Shown in pieces: positions 43,799-53,973 of a stretch of 64,000 nt of DNA (the stretch's first letter is position 1; every line of letters begins with the position of its first letter). Under the pieces are notes generated by a model that saw nothing but the letters and a program-made list of their open reading frames with translations, searched no databases and was not told the DNA's origin. Origin of the DNA: Sycobia sp. Sy_11 (Eukaryota; Arthropoda; Insecta; Hymenoptera; Epichrysomallidae); the NCBI GenBank assembly GCA_018907035.1, contig JACCIC010000135.1:985001-1049000 (forward strand), in the 5' to 3' direction. Position numbers and translations under genes: made by a program.

Positions 43799-44750
43799 CG
43801 AGCGTGGATTGATAAGTGTCGGGCCTGACCAAGAGATGGCGCCACTAGGCCTACCTTGAGGTGGCGTTTTATAGTACCGTCTTTAGATAGCTTGTAGCTA
43901 TAGTTTCAATGTGATCGCCATGTTAGTTTAGGTTTGAGAGTACGCTGAACAAGACGCCTCTGTGTTTTTCGTAAAAAAGGAAAAGCTGGAAAATCGTGCT
44001 GCCATCAAATACTTTGATTTGAAGGGGTTAACGCCTAAAGAAATTAAAGAAGAGATGGACGCAACACTTGGGATATCGTGTCCATCATATTCAACCATTA
44101 AGCAGTTAGTTTCCCACTATAAAAAGGGTCGTGTGAGCACCTATGATGAGCCTCGCTCAGAACGCCCCATTGAGGTCACAACTCCAGATATGATGGAAAA
44201 AATCCATCAAATAATGCTGAAAGACCGCAAATTAAAAGTGCGTGAGATAGCTGAATCCTGTAAGATGTCATATGAACGTGTACAAAATGTTTTGCACCAA
44301 CTTTTCTATATGGAAAAGTTCTGTGCAAGATAGGTGCCGCGTTCGCTAACAGTCGACCAAAAATTGATTCGAAAGAACATTTCTACCGCCAATTTGGCGT
44401 TGTATAAGCGTCACTCAAGCCAATTATTGCGTCGATTCGTAACCGTTGACGAAACTTGGGTCTACCACTACACTCCTGAAACCAAACAACAGTCTAAACA
44501 GTGGATTGGACCAGGGGAAGCAACTCCAATGAAGGCAAAAACAATTTTTTCGGCGAACAAGGTTATAGCTACTGTTTTTTACATTGATTACAATACATTG
44601 ATTACTCTGAAAAGGGTAAAACTATCACTGGTCAATACTACGCAGACTTATTGGAACGTTTGAGCCACGAAATGAAAATTAAACGACCTCATCTTGCGAA
44701 GAAACAATCTTGTTTCATTACGATAACGCACCAGCGCACAGTAATAACTC
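43799..44750 (+). pseudogene. mariner transposase, 3'-truncated
   Basis: The 5' end has TA followed by CGAGCGTGGATTGATAAGTG (43797 on), a mariner-type inverted-repeat start similar to the TACGAGGGTG end at 63701. The coding frame begins near 43962 with NRAAIKYFDLKGLTPKEIKEEMD, then YKKGRVSTYDEPRSERP, TTPDMMEKIHQIMLKDRKLKVREIAES, and a stop at 44331. It continues as SLTVDQKLIRKNIS, then RFVTVDETWVYHYTPETKQQSKQW (first Asp, about 44440-44500), VIATVFYID, and HYDNAPAHSNN (second Asp, about 44720-44745). At about 44750 it is cut and joined to another mariner in the opposite orientation, so the third Asp and 3' repeat are lost. It has two in-frame disruptions in addition. Confidence 0.88.
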
Positions 44751-44988
44751 GATCGAGAAGAGTAGGATCACTTTCACCCTGCTCGAGATAATCTTGAGCG
44801 ATGTTCATTCGGTGGGTTTTTTGCTCATCTAAAAGGTTCTTCGGTACCATTTTCGTACACTTTTTAATGGTGAAATTTTCGGTTAAAATCTTTCTAACTG
44901 TTTCCCGGTTAAGATTCAATTCGTCAGCCAACATTTGAATGGTTAGTCCTCTGATCTTGATGAACAAAGGCGCGGATGCGCTGTGCAT
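44751..44988 (-). pseudogene. N-terminal fragment of a different mariner transposase
   Basis: The minus frame reads RGLTIQMLADELNLNRETVRKILTENF, KMVPKNLLDEQKTHRMNIAQDYLEQ and DPTLLDRVITV, the second half of the DNA-binding region and the start of the catalytic domain. It is a mariner lineage distinct from its neighbour: the helix and linker sequences differ. It runs directly into the antisense of the HYDNAPAH block of the plus-strand mariner, so the catalytic domain is replaced. It ends at the window's high side near 44990-45080 with no clear terminal repeat. Confidence 0.8.
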
Positions 44989-45159
44989 TTCACCATGTGG
45001 CGAAGTTACAAGGGTCGCAGTATTACCACAGGCCGAGAAATAAAATCGCTCGCATTACTTAATTGTCTGACCTCGCATGAAACTGTCGATGTCAGTATAC
45101 AGCAGTTTACACTTTCTTTCTCACTTGCTTTTTCATATAAACATAGTGAAAATCACGTA

Positions 45160-46254
45160 TTAGTATATTTCATAGGTACAGACTGCAAAGTCTAGCGTAT
45201 ATAGGCTTTTTAATTCTAACACTTTTTTTGTTATGAGCTGAATGGCAACCAAATTTTCATCGAAAATTACACAACTATTAACATGTGCCAAAGCTGTGCG
45301 TGCTTCTGCTCCATATTTACCTCCGAACATATTCGCTAATCGTACATATATACGAGATCCTTCACGGTCCATGCACTTTCCAGAAACCGCATGAAATGAA
45401 GTTTGTAAAAGAGTCTTTCAAACTCATTCTTTGCCTGTTTTCGCTTTTCGATATTAAACTCTATATCTGCTTTAAGCCAAGGTCTGTGATCAAAACTCAT
45501 AATTCTATATACCTTTTTTAGCCTAAAGCCATTATCCAATACTTGTTTAAGTGCTCGGTAATAAATTACATACCTTTTCTTAACATTCAAGGTATTGAAA
45601 AATTTTTCTGCTTTGAACCAAGGACTGTACAATGCTCTGCAGAAAAAGGTAAATCACGATATTCGTCATGAATTTCTTCAGAATAATCTAAATCCTCAAT
45701 AATATAGGTCGTGTGTGTTTTTTTTAAGGATAATATTGAAGAATTCTGGATTGGATTCATAGTTCATCCGTTTAAATTTTCCACTTGGCGGATATGATGC
45801 TATTGCTTATTCATATAAATTATTAATATCATAATATAAAAGAGATTTACTCTTCTGGTTTTTCTCGTATGACGCACCTATATACGGATTATTTATCTTC
45901 GCATATCAATTATAAGTCGGAATATTCTCCTGAAGTTCTGATATTGAATAACTTCATTCTTGAACAGCATGTATATAGTCTTCATCGGTTGAATGTGAAT
46001 CAGTTGATTTGGTTATAAAAATCGTTTTTCTTTGGTAATTTTTTACAGGTTAATTTGCCTAATACATCAACAAGATCGTATGGAAATATACCTTTTCTTC
46101 TAAGAAGATATATATTTTCATTTGAAAACCCATCTGATTGAAATTCCTTTACTGTTAGTGGTACATTTTCTAAATATGATGCCAGTTTTTCTAATGATGA
46201 CGGTAAAAATTGCCAAGTATCTATAAATCTAAAACTCATATCGCAGTCATCCAT
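45160..46254 (-). pseudogene. Polinton-type protein-primed DNA polymerase B relic
   Basis: Minus-strand family B polymerase of the Maverick/Polinton (adintovirus-like) kind, in broken frames. From N- to C-terminal: RFIDTWQFLPSSLEKLASYL and LLRRKGIFPYDLVDVLGKL (46240-46010), the stretch at the end of the exonuclease and start of the TPR1 region; motif A as LYYDINNLYE (about 45812-45841; family 'D.NNLYG.A'); an IEDLDYSEEIHDEYRDLPF block (about 45670-45720); KKRYVIYYRALKQVL and HRPWLKADIEFNIEKRKQAKNEFERLFYKL (45575-45415), where motif B begins but the usual N-S-x-Y/F-G is destroyed; and CVIFDENLVAIQL (about 45230-45270). The C-terminal DTD motif and thumb are missing. When intact, such an enzyme replicates a linear element from a terminal protein. 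It is dead. Confidence 0.8.
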
Positions 46255-47989
46255 AAACTTTCTGAATAAAATGTATTTTTCTTTGTTATGGAGTATGAGC
46301 GAAACTCAATCAAGAAGTACCAATCTCTTTTAAAATCAAATGTTTATAATATGTAGAATTATGAAAAATTAATGCAATATACCTCGAGTTTTTATAATTC
46401 AAACTACATTAATTATGAGCTGTTCTTCTGAAACTGTAGAAAAAATAATTAATTTTTTTCTTTATATTTGAAAAATTAAGTCAATTATTAAACAATTAAA
46501 TGAACATATCATATTATAAGATGATGGTTATCTCGTGCTGGAACTTACTCTTTTGGAAATTCATTGCAGCATATATGACAAACAAATGACCATTAAAAAT
46601 GGATTTTCATTCTTCGTGATCGGTGAGCTTCATTATTTTGGTGTCTCAGAGAGTAGATCGATAATTTCTCTAATCGATTTTTTGTATTTGAAAGTTTTTA
46701 TAAAAGCTTTTTCTTATATAAAATATAAAATTACATATAGTGCCTCTAAAAGTATAATGATGTGTAATGTAAGAATAAATGAAAATAGCCTATTATATAA
46801 ATAACCATACATTTATATATTTAACATATAAGACATGTATTATTAATTTCGAAGCTTTACATACTCCTTAGACAAAATTCTGTACTATATAAATACATAA
46901 TCATATTTTTCTTAATTTTCAAAATAATAATCGTTTTGTGACATTTCACATTTGAATTAAAAATTATATATTCTTTTCACGCTGCTTTTTCATACCCATT
47001 TGATATAATAGAAGTGTGTATCGAAGTAACAACTCAGATGCATCAAGTCCATGCAGTGAACAGTCATAATGCTCATTTCCTCTTAAAGGTATGAGTTTTT
47101 AAATTTGTATCTAAAAGACTGTCCTGCAAAACAAATAAATCGACATATTTGAAATCTTGGTGATTTCTCATAGATTTTAGTTGTCATAAGAAATGATTTA
47201 TTTAATAACAATTTTTTTAACGTACGTAAAACATATTAAATCTACGTAGGCAATAACAGTTTTATCTAAATCAATATTATACAATCCCTTAGACTAGTTT
47301 ATTTAAGAATATTTACTTACCTACTAGTTTTTCAAATATTTATTGACTTAAGAAACTAAAATTCTCATTTTTTATCTATAGAATTGACAAAGTGCATTAT
47401 AACCGTAATAAAATCGTAGATTTCCTTTTACTCCCTTAACTCTATGAATAGAAAGAGGAAGCAAAGTTTATTGATTCGTTATTCAATTTTGATCCGTATT
47501 TTATGTATAAAATTTATAATATTAGTAGTTATTTAGTAATGCTGCAAAGCGGCAATATTTATGGGGCAGATGATATTTATATACCAAGGTTTTATTTTTT
47601 TCAATTAATTTTGAAAAATATAATGGAAGCTATAAGAGTCATCCCAGTTATAGAAATTTTCAAAGATTCATATAAAATTTGTTTCAACATTATAAAACGA
47701 AATTTACGATTTATACATTCTCATTTTAGTTTTGATAGTGCAGTGTGACACTGGGATCGGCGTATGGAGCAATTAAGAAGCTGAGAATATCTGCGTGAAT
47801 CAAAATTACTACTATACCAGACCTTATTCGCTTTGTGATGAGCGATAAGCACGCATATATTTATTAATTAATAAATAATAATAAATTGTGAAATATAAAT
47901 AATAATAATTGTTATACAATATATAATAATAAATTGAGCAAAGTAATGTAGTTATATATGGTATTATAATACAATATATAATTCCTATA
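46255..47989. other. AT-rich spacer, no gene recognised
   Basis: About 1.7 kb. A minus-strand open stretch at about 47097-46976 reads RGNEHYDCSLHGLDASELL and has protein-like composition, but I do not recognise it; it could be an exon-like or Polinton-related remnant. ORFs at 46535-46804 and 47503-47748 (plus) are AT-driven. Confidence 0.35.
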
Positions 47990-49070
47990 AAGTCGTCGAC
48001 CGCGCGAGAAGAATCGCGTGGAAAAGCAAAAAGATTAGACAGAGAAAAAAAAACCGAGCGCGCCTAAAGACGCTGGAACAAACGTTCTCTCTCTAGGGGC
48101 CAACGCGAGGCAGTAGACGGTGCGGCGAGCTCGGCGCAGACGGCTTGTCGAAAGTACTAAGGCGCGGCGCGGTAAGGGGCAAGCACCGCGAGCTTCATGG
48201 TGCGGAGCAGTGAGAGGGGAACGGTCGCAGAGTGAGAGCCGCTCTCTTTCTCAAAACTTAAATAGTGATGCACCGGATGTAAAATTCAGTGAGCCGGTGG
48301 CCTCGAAATCGGTAATTCGAGGAAGAACCCGTCGTCGGTGCGATAGCGGACGGCACGTTCTCGCACACTCAGCGCGAGATTAGGGCACGCGACGCAAAAA
48401 TCTAATAAATTTATATATATCGCTTATTTTAAATGTATCGGAAAGCCATGCGGGGCGAAATATTTAAAAAATATAATTTATATTAGATGAAATATATTTA
48501 TGATTATAATTAAAAGTTAAAATTGTATTACAACGGATCGTGACGAACGGAACACCCTTATGTTGAAAGAAAAAGGGCAAGGCGCAGCGGCGCAGTGCGC
48601 GAACGTTCAACTTTGTTATGTATAATAAATTAAATTTTTTTGTAATTTTATATTTTTTATGTTGTTATAATTATATTTTTGTTATCAGTATATATTTTTG
48701 TTAAATTTAAAGAAAGATTTAAATAAGAAATACAAGAAACCCAGCTCCATAATAAAATATAATTTTCGTTCTTGATTTATTCGAAAGAAATTTGTTTATT
48801 ATCCATAAATAATAAACGTGAACTCATTCAAAACTCTGTCTGGTTGAGCGAGTTTGAATTGAGTTTAACTAAATATTTATATTGTAGATACTTGGTGGCG
48901 GGCTGAGCGACCAAGGATTTACGCAGGCTGATCGTAGACCAAACCTATAGTTTAAATATTAACGGAAATTAAAGAAACTGGCATGAGCGAGCCTGACGGC
49001 GGGTTGATCGGTAAGGTGCCGAGATGGACTGAACCGGAGCACGAAATAGCTCACACCGGGGACGAAATTG
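47990..49070 (+). repeat. divergent solo LTR related to element E, opposite orientation
   Basis: Blocks parallel the E LTR read in its sense direction: GAGCCGCTCTCTTTCTCAAA, then TTAAATAG (48258) and the initiator TCAGTG (48286-48291), GGTGGCCTCGAAATCGG, GTCGTCGGTGCGATAGCGGA, AATAAA near 48393, an AT-rich U5, GGCGGGTTGATCGG, and the end block CGGAGCACGAAATAGCTCAC followed by a TTGTAC end near 49070. The start is uncertain (GC-rich similarity begins near 47990; a TGTGACACTGGG at 47746 is another candidate). No internal region adjoins it, so it is a solo LTR by appearance. Confidence 0.7.
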
Positions 49071-49462
49071 TACGGCTTTTTAAACGCTGATTGGACGCCC
49101 CGCCATTCCACTTTATCCTCTGTCTCCTTAGAGTTGAAACTTCCTACATTTTTAAGATGCGATGCAACCGCAGTTTATATATACGACAGCTGATCTGAAC
49201 AAGTGCACTTTTGTTTTTTTCGTCGAAAAAGATTATAGTCTTCCATTTTGTCCTCACTTTCTTCGTACACACTTCAGTCATTGCCAACAAATAACGAATA
49301 TTGTCTTTACTTAACATGTGGATAGTTTCTAAAATTCCAGGATAAATTACACAAGACGTGCTATAGCTGTAATTGAAGTGATTTTCTTCAATGATTTTCT
49401 TCGGTGACTATCTATTTTAAATTAATAAATATTTTTATCATTAATAAAATATTATTATATCA
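49071..49462. other. spacer between LTR and mariner
   Basis: No gene or terminal motif recognised in these ~390 bases. Confidence 0.4.
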
Positions 49463-50740
49463 GGTATGTGAATAAGTCTTTCCCGTTTTTTTTTTTTTTT
49501 TCAAATTTTGAGCCTTTATTGTGAAAAAATGGTTATAAATGAATTATTGAACAATAATTATACAACTTTTTCCCATCTTTCTGGCAACATACGAATCCCG
49601 TTGCGAAAAAATTCGACCGGTTTGGCCTCTATCCAGTCATCCACCCATTTTTTGGCTTCCTCGTAGGAATGGAAGTGCTGGTCAGCCAGGCCATGCGTCA
49701 TCGATCTGAAGAGATGGTAATCAGACGGAGCAACGTCTGGAATATACGGCGGGTGGGGTAGGACTTCCCATTTGAGCGTTTCTAAGTATGTTTTCACCGG
49801 CGGTGCAACATGTGGGCGAGCATTGTCATGTTGCAAAATAACTTTGTCGTGCTTGTCGGAGTATTGTGGCGGTTTTTCTCGCAGTGCGCGGCTCAAACGC
49901 ATCAATTGTCGTCGATAGACCTCGCCTGTGATCCTTTCATTCGGTTTCAGAAGCTCATAGTAAACCAGACCTAGCTGGTCCCACCATATACAGAGCATGA
50001 GCTTGGCGCCATGAATATTTGGCTTGGCCGTCGATGATGATGCATGGCCGGGTAGTCCCCATGATTTTCTTCGCTTCGGATTATCGTAACGTATCCACTT
50101 TTCATCGTCAGTCACGATACGATGCAGAAAACCCTTTCTTTTATGTCGCTGAAGCAGCTGTTCGCAAGTGAAAAAACGCCGTTCGACGTCTCTCAGCTTC
50201 AGTTCGTACGGCACCCAATTTCCTTGCTTTTGGATCATTCCCATGGCTTTCAAACGCTTGGAAATGGTTGTTCGGTCAACTCCCAATGCTTCAGCAAGTT
50301 CTTCTTGCGTTTGACAAGAATCTTCATCAAGCAAAGTCGCCAATTCTCGATCTTCAAAGATTTGCGGCCGCCCGGAACGCTCCTTGTCTTCCACGTCGAA
50401 ATCACCGCTTTTGAAGCGTCGAAACCATCCGCGAACACTTGAATCATCGACACAACCTTCTCCATAAGCCTCCTGAAGCAATTGATGCGTCTCGGCAGCA
50501 GATTTCTTCAAATTGAACCAATAAAGTGAAACTTCCCGCAAATGACGTCGACTCGACTCAAATTTCGACATTTTCACGATATCAAAAATTTATGATGCGA
50601 AAAAATTTTAACTAATGTGTTAGTATGGAATTGTTGACATATGAATAAGCTTTGATTATGACATATGTAACCATTGAATACTCGCACAGTATTGGTGGTG
50701 CCATCTCTTACAAAAAACGGGAAAGACTTATTCACACTCC
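49463..50740 (-). mobile_element. mariner element with matching inverted repeats
   Basis: 1,278 bp. The left end reads GGTATGTGAATAAGTCTTTC and the right end, in reverse complement, GGAGTGTGAATAAGTCTTTC; the repeats continue into CCGTTTTTT. TA flanks the right side (50741-50742) and CA the left (49461-49462), one base from TA. A T-run of ~18 follows the left repeat. It carries the intact transposase below. Confidence 0.92.
49558..50577 (-). CDS. mariner transposase, intact (339 aa)
   Basis: Tc1/mariner DD34D transposase of the mauritiana/Mboumar type, close to the usual ~345 residues. Two helix-turn-helix motifs lie in the first ~110 residues (SLYWFNLKKSAAETHQLL, VRGWFRRFKSGDFDVEDK, then TQEELAEALGVDRTTISKRL). 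A linker WVPYELK (about 123) follows. The catalytic blocks are IVTDDEKWIRYDN (first Asp, about 156), VILQHDNARPHVA (second Asp, about 250) and YIPDVAPSDYHLF (third Asp, about 285). The protein ends RMLPERWEKVV. All three catalytic Asp are present and no stop or frameshift is seen. The family consensus before the first Asp is usually T-G-D-E and before the third Y-S-P-D-L; here TDDE and YIPDV. It may still bind its own repeats and move related copies. The first two in-frame Met are two codons apart, so the start is unambiguous to within two residues. Confidence 0.95.
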   Translation of the reverse strand: MKMSKFESSRRHLREVSLYWFNLKKSAAETHQLLQEAYGEGCVDDSSVRGWFRRFKSGDFDVEDKERSGRPQIFEDRELATLLDEDSCQTQEELAEALGVDRTTISKRLKAMGMIQKQGNWVPYELKLRDVERRFFTCEQLLQRHKRKGFLHRIVTDDEKWIRYDNPKRRKSWGLPGHASSSTAKPNIHGAKLMLCIWWDQLGLVYYELLKPNERITGEVYRRQLMRLSRALREKPPQYSDKHDKVILQHDNARPHVAPPVKTYLETLKWEVLPHPPYIPDVAPSDYHLFRSMTHGLADQHFHSYEEAKKWVDDWIEAKPVEFFRNGIRMLPERWEKVV

Positions 50741-50742
50741 TA

Positions 50743-51845
50743 ATATTATACATTATTAAGTATTATTATACATTATTAAGTATATCATATTATTATATTT
50801 TTATATATTATTATATTTTTATAATTTAATATAAATATTAAATTATAAATACTTTACTTACTTTTTTATTGAAATATAAGCTTTAAAAAAATTAACAATA
50901 AACGAAGAGGATGACTCACAAGGTAAAACAGAAAAGAATGTTAAACTGAACTTATTTGACTGTAGCACAGTGAGTCTGTTCCTTCAAGTAAAATGCCCCT
51001 CATTTAAACCAAAACAAAGAAGAGGAAGAGAGAACAAGAAGTGAATGGAAAATTATGAGTCTGATCATGAAAACTATGGACAGTGCTTTCGAATCAGGAG
51101 AAGGGATATATTTTTTTTCGTACAACCAATCCAATATACACCTTTTACTTCATAATCTTGAACCGTCACCTTCCTTTTTTAATTACCCAACTATAAAAGC
51201 GATTTCTCGGCGAGGGGTAGGTCAACCGAAACCCTTCAGTTACGTCCGACCAATCAGAATATTGTTTTCCACTCTTACATTCACTCGTAAAAGTTTCTTT
51301 AGCTAAAAGCAAATAAACTGATCTTCCTGCGCTGAATGAAATCTATATTTATGTTTTTCATTCAGCTAATCGTAGAAGGGGTGGGAATCATTTCAGACGT
51401 CAGATAGTCTTGTTATAAAATAAAATTGTGAACACAAAACTTTTCATTTCTAGTCAACTTGAGGTTATTTTTAGAAGTAGCATCTTGTCATGTCCTGAAG
51501 ATAAGGTATTTCTCTGTCAGATACAGAGATTCCAAACAAGTGGCCTGCAAAGTTTAATTTTAAAATAATTTATTTTACTGAGTTTGGAAGGAGATGCATT
51601 GCTTGCACTCACTGCAATGTGATCATTATGGAATTAAATGAGATTATGGCCACATTCTTTATCACAGAATCAAAAGATTATTAGAGATTTGTTGTAGTGG
51701 AATTCAAAAATTATACTTGAAGGGACAAAAGAAGAGGGAATGGTTCCCTCCAAAAATGATACTGTTCGTTCTCAAAATATATTTTTCCAAATGCAGCGAT
51801 GTAGAGAACGTTTTAAATTTTGAGTGATGAATGAACGATGTTTAA
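50743..51845. other. spacer, no gene recognised
   Basis: AT-rich, with near-duplicate short units (TATTATACATTATTAAG) at 50748-50785. The 83-codon plus frame at 51055-51306 is not recognisable. Confidence 0.45.
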
Positions 51846-53969
51846 CCCTTATGTGAGCAACCAACTTTTCTTACGTTGATGGGCAACCGGGTACCCGGGT
51901 ACCCACATCTGGTTTTTTTTATTTATTGAGTAGTAGTATAATTAAGATCAATTCAAACCGATTCTATGTAATAAATAAACATAAACAGAAACTATTTGGG
52001 CTATTTCCATGATATATAGATCAGTAGAGAAATCTTAAATGGAAATAGGAGCAGAGGTTTCGAGCGCACAGCAGGTACCGCACGGTCAGTTTTCATATTT
52101 AATGGGTAGGCAGCTGCTCGCAATCTTAGTAGTGGTGTTAGTAGGGTAGCCTACCTATAAAATACTATATTAGTTGAAATAGTAGATTTCATAGTTCGAT
52201 ATACAAATTAAAAGGCAAAGCGTCTGTATGATATTTATAACTCGACGAATCTGAATTCTACTCGGTCGTGGCGGCCCGTGACTATACAAGAAATATACGC
52301 GTTTATTAGGATTTTGATTGCTTCGGGGCCGAATAATTCAAACATCGATCATACAAATGAGATGTGGAAAAGTACTTCTTATCTTCTTTATCGTGCAACG
52401 AAGGGTTTGACAAAATTTCGCGCTATATTACGATTTATTTGTTTTGATGATGAAAATACGCGCCAAGCACGAGCACAAGTGTATAAAGCTGCTCCTATTC
52501 GTGACATATGGATGATGCTCAATGCAAATTTGGCTAAAATATATAAACCAACAGAGAACTTAACTATCGATGTGCTTTATCCTTTTCGCGGTCACACCAA
52601 ATTTACGCGGTACATTCCTTCAAAGCCTGCTAAATACGGCATCAAAATTTGGTGGATTTGCGACGCTGAGAACGCGTATCCTTTGTTCGGAATTATTTAT
52701 ACTGGCAAAGTGGGCAATGTTCGCGAGAAACACACAGGAGAGAGAGTCCTGAAGGAACTTGTAGCTCAGTTCAAAAATAGTGAAAGAAATATTACGATGG
52801 ACAATTTTTTTACTACCTTGCCTCTTGCTAAACATTTGTTATAGATTGACAATCACTGGTACTTTGAAAAAACTAAGCCTTACATTCCTAAAAAAATGGC
52901 TCCTAATAAATCTTGAGAACAATGCTCTTCTCTTTTTGGTTTTCATGAAGGTAACGTTACTATTTACTCATATGTACCGAAAAAAATTGTTATCTTACTT
53001 TCTACTATGCACTCCGATACTGCTGTGAATGACGACAAGCAAAAGAAGCCACACATGATTACTTATTATAATAAATACAAAGCTGGTGTTGATACAATGG
53101 ATCAGATGGTAGGCAGATATAGCACTCACAGACGCACTCAGAGGTGGCCACTCGCTTTGTTTGTTAACATTTTAGACATTACTGCACTTACAGCGTATAT
53201 ATTTTACTATGAAAAGAATAATATGATCAGGAAAAAGACCCATCAGCGTCGTATTTTTTTACGTCAATTGAATGAAGAACTATGTAAGCCTTTGATTGAA
53301 GACCGCTCTTCAAACAATCAAATCATGCGCCACCACTTAACGAAGAACGCAGTCGAGAACATACTCGGAGTTCACGTCGGTCCTGTGCCTGCCGCTAAAA
53401 GAGATGAGCCTCTCGATACTACTGGTAGATTGAAAGTAACAGGCTCTTGTCATCTTTGCTGATTGACAATCAAAAGACGTAGAAAGACCAGAAAGAGTTG
53501 CGTAGAATGTCAGAAACCCGTATGCGATGAACATTCTTCAACAAAAGTATTGTGCTCTGATTGCGTAGACTAAATGTAAAATTATTCATTTTCAACATTG
53601 GAATTAATAAATTACGTTTATTAATAAATCAATTACGTTTAACTTAATAACTATTTTAATTATTTATTTATAAACCTGTAATATATAATTATCATATTTT
53701 TAATTAACATTGCTCATTTTAAGTTAATACGTCATTTATTTTCTAGTGGGTACCCGGGTATCCGGTTGTCCCCCAGAGCTACTTTTTTTCAACAGCTGAA
53801 TTTTCATTAACAAAAAATTTGTTTTATACATCTAATATAGCCAACAGCTTCTGAAAACGTTAAATCGTTGGGATACGGAGCCTCAGATCGTAAAAAAATG
53901 TTTTTCAAAGAGTAATCGATAAAAATGTAACGCGGTTGGTACCCGGGTACCTGGTTGCTCACATAAAGG
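51846..53969 (+). mobile_element. piggyBac-like element, TTAA duplicated
   Basis: The left end CCCTTATGTGAGCAACCA follows TTAA (51842-51845). The right end, in reverse complement, is CCTTTATGTGAGCAACCA and is followed by TTAA (53970-53973). Subterminal GGTACCCGGGTACC palindromes occur at about 51890-51905, 53747-53760 and 53939-53952, giving a symmetric layout. Total 2,124 bp, with a decayed transposase inside. Confidence 0.9.
52209..53573 (+). pseudogene. piggyBac-like transposase, N-truncated and frame-broken
   Basis: DDD-type transposase that excises precisely at TTAA. The frame from about 52209 reads LYDIYNSTN, SWRPVTIQEIYAFIRILIASG, LTIDVLYPFRGHTKFTRYIP (first Asp, about 52560), PAKYGIKIWWICDAENAY, and NITMDNFFTTLPLAKHLL (second Asp, about 52795). 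It then passes TAG at 52842-52844; the RLTITGTLKK block lies in another frame, showing two compensating indels. It returns with YIPKKMAPNK, TGA, FHEGNVTIYSYVPKK, YNKYKAGVDTMDQMVGRYS (third Asp) and RWPLALFVNILD, and ends in a cysteine-rich RING-like tail (CHLC, stop, CVECQKPVCDEH, CSDCVD). The N-terminal ~150-200 residues expected for the family are missing. All three Asp survive but the gene is broken. Confidence 0.92.
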
Positions 53970-53973
53970 TTAA

